Below are positions 43,247-51,825 of a stretch of DNA of 64,000 nt, piece by piece (the stretch's first letter is position 1; the number at the start of each line of letters is the position of its first letter). The notes below the pieces were generated by a model, which was not told where the DNA came from, ran no database searches, and was given only the letters and a program-made list of their open reading frames with translations. This DNA is from Paenibacillus gallinarum. Its GTDB lineage: Bacteria > Bacillota > Bacilli > Paenibacillales > Paenibacillaceae. The stretch covers positions 1-64,000 of the forward strand of contig NZ_JACSQL010000006.1 of NCBI RefSeq assembly GCF_014836635.1, written 5' to 3'. The position numbers were made by a program, and so were the translations under genes.

Positions 43247-43374
43247 CTTGGAGAGCTCCTTTTCGTTAAACAAATAGCGGAGAATTAGAACTATCTTACT
43301 TTTCCCGCAGAACGGAAGGATTATGAGTGTGAAGAGATAATTAAGTAGTAGCAGAGCAAAAAAAGGAGGAAACA

Positions 43375-44274
43375 ATGAAATCCTTACTACCCATTCGTGG
43401 TACCCGGCTATATGTTGAGGAGTACAACGACACATGTGAAGAGGCATTATTATATTTACATGGAGGACCTGGAGCCAGTTGCGTCGATTTTTGTTATCAT
43501 CAGGCAAAAGAATTATCAGCAACAGTAAGGGTAATTGCTTTTGATCAAAGAGGAGTCTTGAGATCTGACCCTATATCAGAAGGAGAAACGTTTGGCATAC
43601 AAGATATCATAGAAGATTGTGAAGCTTTACGGATTCATTTAGGTATTCGTCAGTGGACCGTGTTAGGTCATTCGTTTGGTGGATATGTGGCGTTCAATTA
43701 TGCGGTTCAGTATCCCAGTTCCGTAAAAAAAGTAATATTTGAAACTCCTTCTTTTGATATAAAAAGCTCGATGAATAATTTTATTCAAAGGGCAATGCCT
43801 ATTTTTCAATCTTTAAACCATCAAGAAGGTATCCAGAACTGTAATCAGTATTTAGAGGGAGATTTCTCAGCTAGTGAACTTTGGAATGCTTGGGGGGAGA
43901 TTGGCCAACAATTAGGCGAACATCGTGAGCATCTTTATTTTAAAGGCATGAACCCAGAAGAATACAATGAACTAGTAGATCGATTGGTTCCGCCGGGCGA
44001 ACTTTGGGAAAGGGGTCAGATACATATCAATAAACTGCAGGAGGAGGGCGAATTTTTCAAAAGTTTACTTCCAAAGCTCCACAAACTTACTCAGCCTTCA
44101 CTGTTAATTACAGGTGTATTCGATCCCGTATGTACGGTAGAACAACAGGAAACATATAGACAACAAATACCTAATCATTCCATCATAACCTTTGATAAAA
44201 GTGCTCACTTTCCAAGACTTGAAGAACCGGAGAAATATAAGCAGGCGATCATAAGTTTCATTAAACAAAACTAG
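43375..44274 (+). CDS. Alpha/beta hydrolase, proline iminopeptidase-like
   Basis: The 299-aa enzyme has the oxyanion motif HGGPG (residues 29-33) and FDQRG typical of proline iminopeptidases, the nucleophile elbow GHSFGG, an acid in GVFDPVC and the histidine in KSAHFPRLEEP. The catalytic triad is therefore complete. AGGAGG precedes ATG 43375. It may release N-terminal proline from peptides or hydrolyse another small ester or amide. It shares a 128-base divergent promoter region with glsA. Confidence 0.87.
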   Translation: MKSLLPIRGTRLYVEEYNDTCEEALLYLHGGPGASCVDFCYHQAKELSATVRVIAFDQRGVLRSDPISEGETFGIQDIIEDCEALRIHLGIRQWTVLGHSFGGYVAFNYAVQYPSSVKKVIFETPSFDIKSSMNNFIQRAMPIFQSLNHQEGIQNCNQYLEGDFSASELWNAWGEIGQQLGEHREHLYFKGMNPEEYNELVDRLVPPGELWERGQIHINKLQEEGEFFKSLLPKLHKLTQPSLLITGVFDPVCTVEQQETYRQQIPNHSIITFDKSAHFPRLEEPEKYKQAIISFIKQN

Positions 44275-44344
44275 AACATTTTTGAGGAACGGATGATCAC
44301 ACGATATAGGAACCATGTTCTGCATACTAATCCCATTGATATTA

Positions 44345-44381
44345 AAAAATGCGGCATAGCAGAAATATCTGCTATGCCGCA
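44345..44381 (-). terminator. Terminator of the diguanylate cyclase gene
   Basis: Perfect 14-bp arms TGCGGCATAGCAGA/TCTGCTATGCCGCA with loop AATA; on the minus strand six U residues follow. Confidence 0.9.
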
Positions 44382-44392
44382 CCTGTATACTT

Positions 44393-46042
44393 TTATGACT
44401 CGTTTTGATCTTCTTGATGTTCATCATAAAATGTAACTCGATTTCTTCCAGACTGCTTCGATCGATATAAACATTCATCTGCTATTCGAATAATGTTACC
44501 GACATTAGGGTCATGCAGAGGATAGAATGCAACACCAATACTGCAGCCAATAGAAACATGATTGAAATCAACAATAAAAGGTTTATTCATTAAAGTAATA
44601 ATTTCTTCAGCTAAATCAAGAGACTCTTGATAAGAATCAGCTTGTGATGATCGAAGAATGAGCAAAAACTCATCTCCTCCTAATCGAACAGTAATGTTTC
44701 CGGGTTTCGTAACCATGAGAAGTCTTTGTGCAACTTTTTGCAAAAGTAAGTCTCCTACTTGATGGCCTAGTGTGTCATTCACTTTTTTGAAGCCATCTAA
44801 GTCGATGTACATAAATGCAAGTGTCTCGAAGGTCATATCGAGATGTTCAATCGTTTCTTCCAGATAACGTTCAAGTGCGATACGGTTCGGAAGTCCGGTC
44901 AATTGATCTTTTTCAGCGAGAAGTTTCATATCTCCGAGTGCAGATTCGGAACGACTTAACGATTCAACTAAACTTCGCAGCGATGTAGAGAGACTGTGTA
45001 TCTCAGAAAATCTCTTGTATTCAGGAATGGTAACATTTCTACCCGAACGAAGCTGATTCGCTGCTGCTGTTATTCCACGAATGGGTCTTGAAATCGACTC
45101 CGCAAGAAACCAACCGATCGTGGCAAATACGATGGATGCAATAATACCAATAAAAATAAAACTGTTCATCATTTGGCTCATAGAAGAAAATGCGACATCG
45201 GTAGGTTGTCTAACTAGGACAGTCCAGCCGAGGCCTTCATAATTCAGATAACCATCCCCATAGGCATAACCTGTGAGATAGCTTTTTCCATTGGGCCATT
45301 CCTCAATTTCCCAATCATTCTCACCTTTTTGACCTTCTGTAACGCTGCTAATATTAAGTTTCTTACCTACCATATTCTCTGGCCCAAGCAGCACCGTGCT
45401 GTCTGCTTTACTGATTATAAATAATTCTAAATCCTTTATATGGTCCTTTTGAGGTTCAAGAATCGTTCGCTGAACTTCTTTCGACCATTCCCAGCTTAAG
45501 TGGGCAGCAAGTACACCGATTGTGGTTCCTGCTTTACCTTGTACAGGTAAACTGATATCGACGAACTGTAAGGGTTCTCCCGTGGGATTAGGAAGAAGTT
45601 TCGAGAGTAATACGCCTTCATGTACATCTCCGATAAACTTTCCATTGATTCCTTCTTTGAATACCGGACGTTCAGCTATGTTGGTTCCTACTAATATTCC
45701 GTCCGTAGCAGCAAGAACTTCACCTTGCTCGTCCATGAATCCAACCCAGGAGAAAGAAGGGAAACTCGCCTTTAATTGATCAAGTGATTTTTGGGTCTTC
45801 GCTACATCTTGAGTTTGTTCCATTTCCATCATAGATGCCAAAATCTCAACTTCTCCTGCACGGGACCACATGAAACTGTCGAGTTTGTCCGACATCTGAT
45901 AAGCGATACTTGAAAGGGATTGACCTATCTCATTTTGTAATCGAACTGCAGAACGATTGCTTAGGAGTGACCCGATGATCGTAGTTGTTAAAATAACAAA
46001 CGATGTAAATGTAAGAATAAGAATAGTACGTAATTTTATCAT
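44393..46042 (-). CDS. Membrane diguanylate cyclase (dCache-HAMP-GGDEF)
   Basis: The 549-aa protein has two membrane helices (about 7-27 and 296-318) enclosing an extracellular dCache sensor (SWVGFMDEQGEVLAATDGIL, GEPLQFVDISLPV). A HAMP segment (SISRPIRGITAAANQLRSG), a short coiled linker and a GGDEF domain with intact RLGGDEFLL (GGDEF 455-459) follow. It should make c-di-GMP. The place of the inhibitory RxxD site holds KPGN, so feedback inhibition is probably absent. There is no EAL domain. GGGAGG lies 5 bases before the ATG. Confidence 0.92.
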   Translation of the reverse strand: MIKLRTILILTFTSFVILTTTIIGSLLSNRSAVRLQNEIGQSLSSIAYQMSDKLDSFMWSRAGEVEILASMMEMEQTQDVAKTQKSLDQLKASFPSFSWVGFMDEQGEVLAATDGILVGTNIAERPVFKEGINGKFIGDVHEGVLLSKLLPNPTGEPLQFVDISLPVQGKAGTTIGVLAAHLSWEWSKEVQRTILEPQKDHIKDLELFIISKADSTVLLGPENMVGKKLNISSVTEGQKGENDWEIEEWPNGKSYLTGYAYGDGYLNYEGLGWTVLVRQPTDVAFSSMSQMMNSFIFIGIIASIVFATIGWFLAESISRPIRGITAAANQLRSGRNVTIPEYKRFSEIHSLSTSLRSLVESLSRSESALGDMKLLAEKDQLTGLPNRIALERYLEETIEHLDMTFETLAFMYIDLDGFKKVNDTLGHQVGDLLLQKVAQRLLMVTKPGNITVRLGGDEFLLILRSSQADSYQESLDLAEEIITLMNKPFIVDFNHVSIGCSIGVAFYPLHDPNVGNIIRIADECLYRSKQSGRNRVTFYDEHQEDQNES

Positions 46043-46359
46043 GATAGCCTCCCACGTCTAATATGTTTTAAGACTCAGAGAACGAGGCTTTTTCATATAA
46101 AGTGAACAGAGTGAATATATCATAAACAGGAAAAATAATCCATAGAATTTGTCGGTTTTTATCGCTATTTGTTATATTTTGTATTACTATTGTAATTAAT
46201 TAACTGATAACAAAAGAAATTAGCTGAAGAGTTAAGATGTGTGTATTAATACAGACAGACTACCTTTTAGCCTGTATATTTCTTTGTTGACCCATTGGTA
46301 CTGTGCGATTTTTATTTCTTATTTTAGTTAAGCCCCAGTAAGAGTATGGAGGAATGTAA
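46043..46359. other. Divergent promoter region, gene-free
   Basis: Between the divergent cyclase and PAS-chemoreceptor genes I see no open gene. The region is AT-rich and no promoter stands out clearly. Confidence 0.4.
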
Positions 46360-47283
46360 TTGAACATGATAAGTAATAACAGCACGGAGGATGGCGTGAC
46401 ATATCATTCCGTGATTTCGGCGATGGAGAAGAACTTAGCAATTATTCGATTTGATCTAGAACGCCGTGTAACGTATGTGAATGAAGGATTTGCAAGAAGC
46501 ATGGGTTATTCGAGAGAAGAAATGTATGGAATGTTACATAAGGAATTATGCTTTACCAAATTTGTTAATAGTCCTGAGTACGAAGAGTTCTGGAGCAATA
46601 TCCTTTGTGGGAAAAGTTATCAGGATAAGATTGAACGTAAAGATGCTAAAGGGAATCAAATGTGGCTCGAAGCTACCTATATGCCGATTTTTGATGAAAA
46701 GGACGAGAAAATTCTCGCTGTAACTAAGGTAGCCACTAACATAACGAATCGCCAAAATAATCTTACGGCTGTTGTAGATGAGCTCAAGGAAATGTCCACA
46801 GTCCTAAACAAACGTGCTGAAATGGGAATTGAACGCAGCGAAGAATTGTTAGAAAGTATCTTTTCCATTGCGAAAGTATCTGCCATAAATACGCAAACGC
46901 TTACAGATTTACAGCAGGAAGCTAAATCCATACAAAACGTAGTAAAAACGATTCGCAACATTTCCTCCCAGACGCAGCTCCTCGCCCTTAATGCTGCAAT
47001 CGAAGCTGCCCATGCAGGTGAATATGGCAGAGGGTTTGATGTTGTGGCGAAAGAAGTAAAGAAACTGTCTTCGATGGTAGAGAATTCGATTGTTGAGATA
47101 CGAGACAGTGTACAGGGCATAACGAAAGAGATATCAAATATATCTCAAGGAACAATGGAAATTCAGAATTATATTGAGCAAAGTCAACAGCAGATTGAGG
47201 TTGCCATGAAGGATTTTACAGTGATACTCTCCTCCGCACAGGAGCTAGATTCCAAAGCAAGACAAGTGATAACGATTGTATAA
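46360..47283 (+). CDS. Soluble PAS-domain methyl-accepting chemotaxis-like protein
   Basis: The 307-aa protein has no membrane helix. An N-terminal PAS domain (LAIIRFDLERRVTYVNEGFA, GYSREEMYG, GNQMWLEATYMPIFDEKD, ILAVTKVATNITN) is joined to a shortened chemoreceptor signalling domain with the hairpin tip ISSQTQLLALNAAIEAAHAG then EYGRGFDVVAKEVKKLS. It should sense an internal cue (redox, small ligand or heme) and signal to CheA. TTG 46360 is chosen, with GGAGG 7 bases upstream, over ATG 46366 (13 bases). Confidence 0.9.
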   Translation: MNMISNNSTEDGVTYHSVISAMEKNLAIIRFDLERRVTYVNEGFARSMGYSREEMYGMLHKELCFTKFVNSPEYEEFWSNILCGKSYQDKIERKDAKGNQMWLEATYMPIFDEKDEKILAVTKVATNITNRQNNLTAVVDELKEMSTVLNKRAEMGIERSEELLESIFSIAKVSAINTQTLTDLQQEAKSIQNVVKTIRNISSQTQLLALNAAIEAAHAGEYGRGFDVVAKEVKKLSSMVENSIVEIRDSVQGITKEISNISQGTMEIQNYIEQSQQQIEVAMKDFTVILSSAQELDSKARQVITIV

Positions 47284-47292
47284 ATGTAGATG

Positions 47293-47323
47293 AAGGGCAT
47301 GAGGAATTTCTCATGCTCTTTTT
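47293..47323 (+). terminator. Terminator of the PAS-chemoreceptor gene
   Basis: AAGGGCATGAG pairs with CTCATGCTCTT (one G-U) and five T residues follow. Confidence 0.82.
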
Positions 47324-47347
47324 AGTGTGGAATCCCAGTTCAGGAGA

Positions 47348-47376
47348 TTGAAGTTGAACGAAAACCTTGTTATAAT
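47348..47376 (+). promoter_or_regulatory. Promoter of the GNAT gene at 47586
   Basis: TTGAAG (47348-47353), a 17-base spacer and TATAAT (47371-47376). The resulting leader of about 200 bases is long; I see no known riboswitch in it. Confidence 0.6.
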
Positions 47377-47585
47377 TTTATGGATATAAATGGAAGTAGG
47401 ATAACACGATGCCAGTAACTTTGTAATAGGTTGTCTAATAAGGATTATTATCACCATTACAAGGATGCAGAGCAAAGTGTTGATTTTATCGCATATTGCA
47501 GTGAATCCTTGAGGAGTTTCTGTATTATTGGATATGTCTTTCCTGGTCATCTGCTTTGTACTCCTGCTATTTTGAGGAGGTTCAC

Positions 47586-48161
47586 ATGAAGCATGTCATC
47601 AATACAAATGATGAGATATTAACGATAGATTGCACTGATATTATATTGAGAGAGTATATGGCAGAGGACTTAGATGCTCTTCACGATCTTACTTGGCAAC
47701 CACATTTTCATGAGTTTCTAGTAGATTGGAATGTGTCTAAGGAGCAGAGAGAAGAGTGGTTTCATAATTATGAAATCCCGGAGAATAAACGATTCTTACA
47801 AGCTGTATCGACAGATGGGGATATAGGAGAAATTCGCTTGCGTCTGGGAATCATCTCGAAAGCAACAGGTAAGTTCATTGGTGTCTGCGGTACAGGAGTG
47901 CTAGACAAAATTACTCCACCCAAGAGAGAAATTTACTACGGGATTTCAAGCGAGTATAGAAATAATGGGTATACTACGCAAGCAGTGAAGGGACTCATTC
48001 ATTACTTGTTCAGTAATACAAATACCGAGCAACTCGTTGCTATTGCGCAGACATGCAATTTTTCATCTAATCGGGTGATAAGTAAATCCGGATTTGTGTT
48101 TGAACGTGATATAGAGATTGAAGAAAAGAAGTATCACTATTACACAATGAAAAAAGAATAA
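47586..48161 (+). CDS. GNAT N-acetyltransferase
   Basis: The 191-aa protein is of the RimJ-like GNAT group. It reads IILREYMAEDLDALHDLTW, then LGIISKATGKFIGVCGTGVL and EIYYGISSEYRNNGYTTQA, which carries the acetyl-CoA loop (YRNNGYTT), and ends with CNFSSNRVISKSGF. AGGAGG lies 6 bases before ATG 47586, so the longer frame from 47556 is rejected. It is not close in sequence to the GNAT at 2137 beyond the fold. The substrate is unknown. Confidence 0.87.
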   Translation: MKHVINTNDEILTIDCTDIILREYMAEDLDALHDLTWQPHFHEFLVDWNVSKEQREEWFHNYEIPENKRFLQAVSTDGDIGEIRLRLGIISKATGKFIGVCGTGVLDKITPPKREIYYGISSEYRNNGYTTQAVKGLIHYLFSNTNTEQLVAIAQTCNFSSNRVISKSGFVFERDIEIEEKKYHYYTMKKE

Positions 48162-48178
48162 GAGGAAAGACGAAAGGA

Positions 48179-48207
48179 TTAAGGGTTGCCATAAGGCAGC
48201 CCTTTCC
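48179..48207 (+). terminator. Weak terminator after the GNAT gene
   Basis: AAGGGTTGCC/GGCAGCCCTT with a 4-base loop, but only three T residues follow. Confidence 0.45.
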
Positions 48208-48228
48208 ATGGTTAGAGGGGATAAATAG

Positions 48229-48460
48229 ATTAAAGGAGCTGTAAGAGCAATCATCTTAAATGAATCTAATCAAATTGCTCTACTTTATGTATCGGAAAAT
48301 AACTATCATAAATTAAGAATTTGAATTGAAATGGATGGATTATGAGCAAGCTGTTTCATTAATAAAACATGATAAACCAAAAGATTATGTCGGTCGGTTT
48401 ATTCAAAAAAGGGATTTTCTTTTTTTACAGGAAATGAAGATGTATTGCAAGGATATGTAA
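48229..48460 (+). pseudogene. Nudix hydrolase gene with internal deletion
   Basis: The left part reads KGAVRAIILNESNQIALLYV then SENNYHKL, the classic N-terminal strand of a Nudix enzyme, and stops at a TGA. After a frame change the right part reads WMDYEQAVSLIKHDKPKDYV then GRFIQKRDFLFLQ to TAA 48458-48460, the usual C-terminal end of the same family. The whole Nudix box between them is missing, about 60 residues by comparison with relatives. No start codon precedes the left part. This is a dead gene. Confidence 0.75.
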
Positions 48461-48510
48461 ATTTATTTATATTAAAACTATAAATCTTAATTTTAAAATA
48501 TAAGAGAGAC

Positions 48511-48539
48511 TTGATTTTATGATTCTCTTAATGTTATAC
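48511..48539 (+). promoter_or_regulatory. Promoter of the SDR gene
   Basis: TTGATT (48511-48516), a 17-base spacer and TTATAC (48534-48539), 120 bases before the start codon. Confidence 0.55.
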
Positions 48540-48659
48540 TTCTCTGTGCTAAAAATCACTGTTTACGAGATTTAATGTGAGAGATTACTAACATATAAGT
48601 AAACTTGTTCCCAGAAGCTCGTGTGACAGATCATTTTACATACAGGAGGAACATAAATC

Positions 48660-49460
48660 ATGGAACGCGTACAAGGTAAAGTAGCTATTATCACAGGTGG
48701 AGCTTCAGGAATCGGACTTGCAACAGCACAAACTCTAGCTAAAGAAGGTGCTAAAGTTGTTATTGCAGACTTCAATCTAAAAGGTGCTGAAGAAGCAGCT
48801 CAAGAAATCGTAAATCAAGGCGGCGAAGCGATCGGAGTATTCTTGGATGCTTCTAAACTAGAATCCATTAAAGAAACAATCGATAAAACAGTTGAAGTAT
48901 ATGGAACGATAAACATTCTATTTAATAACGTTGGTTTGACGAATTTGAAAAAAGATCTTGATGTAGTGAATATAGATCTTGAAGAATGGGATCACCTAGT
49001 CAACGTAAACCTAAGAAGTGTGCTTGCTGGATGTAAATATGCGATTCCTCATATGGTTAAAGCTGGTGGAGGTGCGATCATTAACACGGCTTCTATGGCT
49101 GGATTCGCATCTGATATTATTCGTACAGCATATGGTACAACGAAAGCAGCTGTCGTACATTTGACTAAATATGTAGCAACACAATACGGTAAACAAAATA
49201 TTCGTTGTAATGGTGTTGCACCAGGTCTTATCCTTACACCAGCAGCTAAAAATAACTTGTCTCCTGAACTATTAGATACATTTATGAAATATAATGCTCT
49301 TCCTTACCACGGAGAGCCAGAAGATATCGCTAATACGGTTCTTTTCCTTGCTTCAGATGAATCTAAATTCATCACAGGACAAACCATTCAAGTAGAAGGC
49401 GGACATTATCTTGCTAACCCAACCGTTCCGGACTTCGTTGCAATGAGTAAAAACCTATAA
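48660..49460 (+). CDS. SDR family NAD(P)-dependent oxidoreductase
   Basis: This 266-aa classical short-chain dehydrogenase has the cofactor loop TGGASGIG, acidic ADFNL after strand 2 (suggesting NAD preference), a NNVG motif in place of NNAG, catalytic Ser in NTASMAGF, the YGTTK catalytic Tyr-Lys pair and GVAPGLILTP. AGGAGG lies before ATG 48660. It is monocistronic with its own promoter and terminator. Its codon use is unusually rich in preferred A/T-ending codons, hinting at good expression. The substrate is unknown. Confidence 0.93.
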   Translation: MERVQGKVAIITGGASGIGLATAQTLAKEGAKVVIADFNLKGAEEAAQEIVNQGGEAIGVFLDASKLESIKETIDKTVEVYGTINILFNNVGLTNLKKDLDVVNIDLEEWDHLVNVNLRSVLAGCKYAIPHMVKAGGGAIINTASMAGFASDIIRTAYGTTKAAVVHLTKYVATQYGKQNIRCNGVAPGLILTPAAKNNLSPELLDTFMKYNALPYHGEPEDIANTVLFLASDESKFITGQTIQVEGGHYLANPTVPDFVAMSKNL

Positions 49461-49508
49461 TAATTATATCGACTTTATAAAGTGATTCGGTTAATATCTA
49501 TATCTGAT

Positions 49509-49546
49509 AAAAAGCACTCTTCCATTTCTGTGGGGGAGTGCTTTTT
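49509..49546 (+). terminator. Terminator of the SDR gene
   Basis: AAAAAGCACTC pairs with GAGTGCTTTTT across a loop with further partial pairing. Confidence 0.87.
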
Positions 49547-49727
49547 GACGATTACAGTTACAAGTTTAATAATTAAACCGATTTGGCAGAAATGATTGAT
49601 AAGGCGAGTTGTACTAGATCAGACTTTTCACAAATGGTACGAATCCAATTACAGGATAACATGTATAAACATTTATAGAATAAATGTGTTTATACATTAT
49701 ATGAAGACCAAAAAAGGAGGGGAACCG

Positions 49728-50192
49728 ATGAGGCTAATAATAATATTACTTATATCACTTCTACTCGGTGCTTGTTCAAATGATAAATCTATCCAAGTTA
49801 AAAAGGATGGAATGGACAACACTACTATAGAACAAACGGAAAATGAGACAAAGATAACAAAAGAATTCGTAGAAAAAAACGCCAAGATCGGTTTATCTTA
49901 TGATGATGTTAGAGAAATATTTGGAACAGAACAGTATTCTGGAATCATGGATAGTACAATGACGTATGTTTATGATTCCACAACCTATAAGCCATTCACG
50001 TATAATCAAAGTGGGGATGCAGTGGCTTCTGATGATTTAAAATCAGGTAAACTAGATTATCAGTTGTACATTAATTTTTTTAGAGAAAAGGCTTACTATT
50101 ATCAGTATTATTTTGAAGGCGAAGATGGTGAGGTTTGGGGTTATCAAGTATCTAGTGAAGGTGAGTTTTTGACTAGAACAACGGGCAACTGA
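49728..50192 (+). CDS. Hypothetical lipoprotein
   Basis: The 154-aa product has a short lipoprotein signal, MRLIIILLISLLLGAC, with Cys16 as the anchor. A charged linker leads to a small domain starting NAKIGLSYDDVREIFGTEQY and ending in aromatic-rich strands (INFFREKAYYYQYYFEGEDG). The IGxxYDDVRxxFG start resembles small SmpA/OmlA-like or DUF4309-like domains, but I cannot assign it firmly. AGGAGGGG lies 5 bases before ATG 49728, excluding the upstream extension to 49596. Confidence 0.75.
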   Translation: MRLIIILLISLLLGACSNDKSIQVKKDGMDNTTIEQTENETKITKEFVEKNAKIGLSYDDVREIFGTEQYSGIMDSTMTYVYDSTTYKPFTYNQSGDAVASDDLKSGKLDYQLYINFFREKAYYYQYYFEGEDGEVWGYQVSSEGEFLTRTTGN

Positions 50193-50261
50193 TGTAAGTG
50201 AAAGAATAAATGAGTAGAACATTCAAAAAAGAATTTATATTACGGGATAGGGGATGCTTAT

Positions 50262-50813
50262 ATGATATACGTGATTAGACATGGACAAACCGATCTGAAT
50301 AAAGAAGGCAGGCTCCAAGGAAGAAAAGGATTACCGCTTAACGAATATGGAATCAAACAGGCAGAAATATCAAAAGAAGAAATGAATGGTCTGAAATTCG
50401 ACTACGTCTTTTCTTCCCCGCAGATCAGAGCAATCCAAACCGCTGAAATCGTGAGTGGAATGAAAGTAACCATAGATGCAAGACTAGATGTTTTTGATCT
50501 AGGAGATGCTGATCTACTACATAGAGAAAAAGTGAAAATGAGCGGGTCAACGCCTGATCCGGCGATTTATCAAGGTGTGGAAGACGTAAACAGTTATATC
50601 AAGAGAGTATTTCAATTTATGAATGAACTTGAATCGATGTACGGTGACAATCAAGTGAATATCTTGTTGTCAGGTCACAGATGTACAACAGGATGTATTG
50701 GAGCATACTTCTTGGGTGTTCCAGAGGACGGAAACTTATTGAAATTTGCTTCAGCGAATGGAAAGTATAAAACGTATCATTTCGTATTGAATGAAACAAT
50801 AAATAATAGTTGA
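50262..50813 (+). CDS. Histidine phosphatase superfamily protein
   Basis: The 183-aa phosphoglycerate-mutase-like protein opens with MIYVIRHGQTDLNKEGRLQG, whose RHG histidine is the phospho-acceptor. SSPQIRAIQTAEIV supplies the second arginine. The second histidine lies in LLSGHRCTTGC, where most relatives have SHG, so its pocket may differ. AGGGGA stands before ATG 50262. It converges with a lysR gene whose stop is only 5 bases away, with no terminator between. Confidence 0.87.
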   Translation: MIYVIRHGQTDLNKEGRLQGRKGLPLNEYGIKQAEISKEEMNGLKFDYVFSSPQIRAIQTAEIVSGMKVTIDARLDVFDLGDADLLHREKVKMSGSTPDPAIYQGVEDVNSYIKRVFQFMNELESMYGDNQVNILLSGHRCTTGCIGAYFLGVPEDGNLLKFASANGKYKTYHFVLNETINNS

Positions 50814-50818
50814 ATTAG

Positions 50819-51712
50819 CTAAGCCTCATTAAACATGGCGATAAAATGCCGAGCACTTTTAGAAAGATATCGATCTTTTAACCAGACAATCCCTACATCA
50901 GATTCAGAGTTAATGTCCGCGATGGGAAGCATTTTGATAGCGGGTAAAGGAAAAGAGGCCATTACCGATCTTGGGAGAATCGTTCCTCCAATCCCTGATG
51001 CTACAAGCGCAATAATGATGGCTACACTCGAACACTCGCAAATGACAGCCGGCTCAAAGCCATGGCGTTTACATTCATTCATCACCCGGTTATGCATGGC
51101 AGTCGTTTCATCTGTCTTTAGTGTTAGAAAGGGAATATCGGCTAGTTCGTGCATCCTTATTGAATCATGAGTTGAAGCCAGTCCCCAATCACTTGGGAGT
51201 ACGGCAACAAATGGATCGGAAGGCAGAGGTAAAACAGAATAGGGACTCATTTCGGAAGTCGCTTCAAATGGCAATCTAGCTACAATGAGTTCAATCGTTC
51301 TTTGCTCTAATTGTTTAGCTAACAGAAAATGATCGCCTTCACTAATTTTAAAGGTTACTTCAGGATATTGCTCACGAAACATTTTGATTTTTGGTGGCAG
51401 GAGGGAGATACATGATACAACCGCGCCGATGGAAAGAATCCCTAGAACGCCTTCATCCACCTCTTTCACTTCCTGAATCGTTTCATGGAACTGTTGAATG
51501 AGGAGTTCTGCTTTTTGCCGCAAAATCTCTCCTGCATGGGTAAGGTAGAGTTTGTGACCGCTGCGATCGAATAAGGTAACCTCTAACTCTTGCTCCATTT
51601 GTCTAAGTTGACGACTTAAAGGAGGCTGTTCCATATTTAACACTTTGGCAGCGCGAGTGATTTGCCCTTCGTTTGCTATGGCCAGAAAGTACCGCAATTG
51701 CCGAATGTCCAT
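50819..51712 (-). CDS. LysR family transcriptional regulator
   Basis: The 297-aa regulator has an N-terminal winged helix (MDIRQLRYFLAIANEGQITR, AAKVLNMEQPPLSRQLRQME) and an effector domain (GILSIGAVVSCISLLPPKIK). ATG 51712 is preferred over TTG 51730 because GGGAGAGAG precedes it. It diverges from ilvE, and an ATAC-N7-GTAT box lies between them. That resembles the sites of BenM/CatM/AlsR-like regulators, so it likely controls itself and perhaps the aminotransferase. Confidence 0.92.
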   Translation of the reverse strand: MDIRQLRYFLAIANEGQITRAAKVLNMEQPPLSRQLRQMEQELEVTLFDRSGHKLYLTHAGEILRQKAELLIQQFHETIQEVKEVDEGVLGILSIGAVVSCISLLPPKIKMFREQYPEVTFKISEGDHFLLAKQLEQRTIELIVARLPFEATSEMSPYSVLPLPSDPFVAVLPSDWGLASTHDSIRMHELADIPFLTLKTDETTAMHNRVMNECKRHGFEPAVICECSSVAIIIALVASGIGGTILPRSVMASFPLPAIKMLPIADINSESDVGIVWLKDRYLSKSARHFIAMFNEA

Positions 51713-51731
51713 GATTCTCTCTCCCAACAAT

Positions 51732-51748
51732 CATACCTAAAAGGTATG
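51732..51748. promoter_or_regulatory. LysR-type operator
   Basis: CATACC-TAAAA-GGTATG is a perfect 6-bp palindrome that contains ATAC-N7-GTAT, the LysR box of the BenM/CatM type. It lies 20 bases before the lysR start and upstream of the ilvE promoter. Confidence 0.72.
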
Positions 51749-51768
51749 CATAATCTATAAAAAAGATA

Positions 51769-51798
51769 TTTACAATATACTTTAAGAGGTGCTACAAT
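51769..51798 (+). promoter_or_regulatory. Promoter of the branched-chain aminotransferase gene
   Basis: TTTACA (51769-51774), an 18-base spacer and TACAAT (51793-51798), directly downstream of the LysR box. Confidence 0.6.
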
Positions 51799-51825
51799 TC
51801 AACACAATAATAGTTTGGAGAAAGT

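Noticed and set aside
43247..43522. 92-residue extension of the glutaminase frame
   Set aside because: It crosses the divergent promoter region and the start of the alpha/beta-hydrolase gene; normal GlsA length and a GGAG site fix ATG at 43246.
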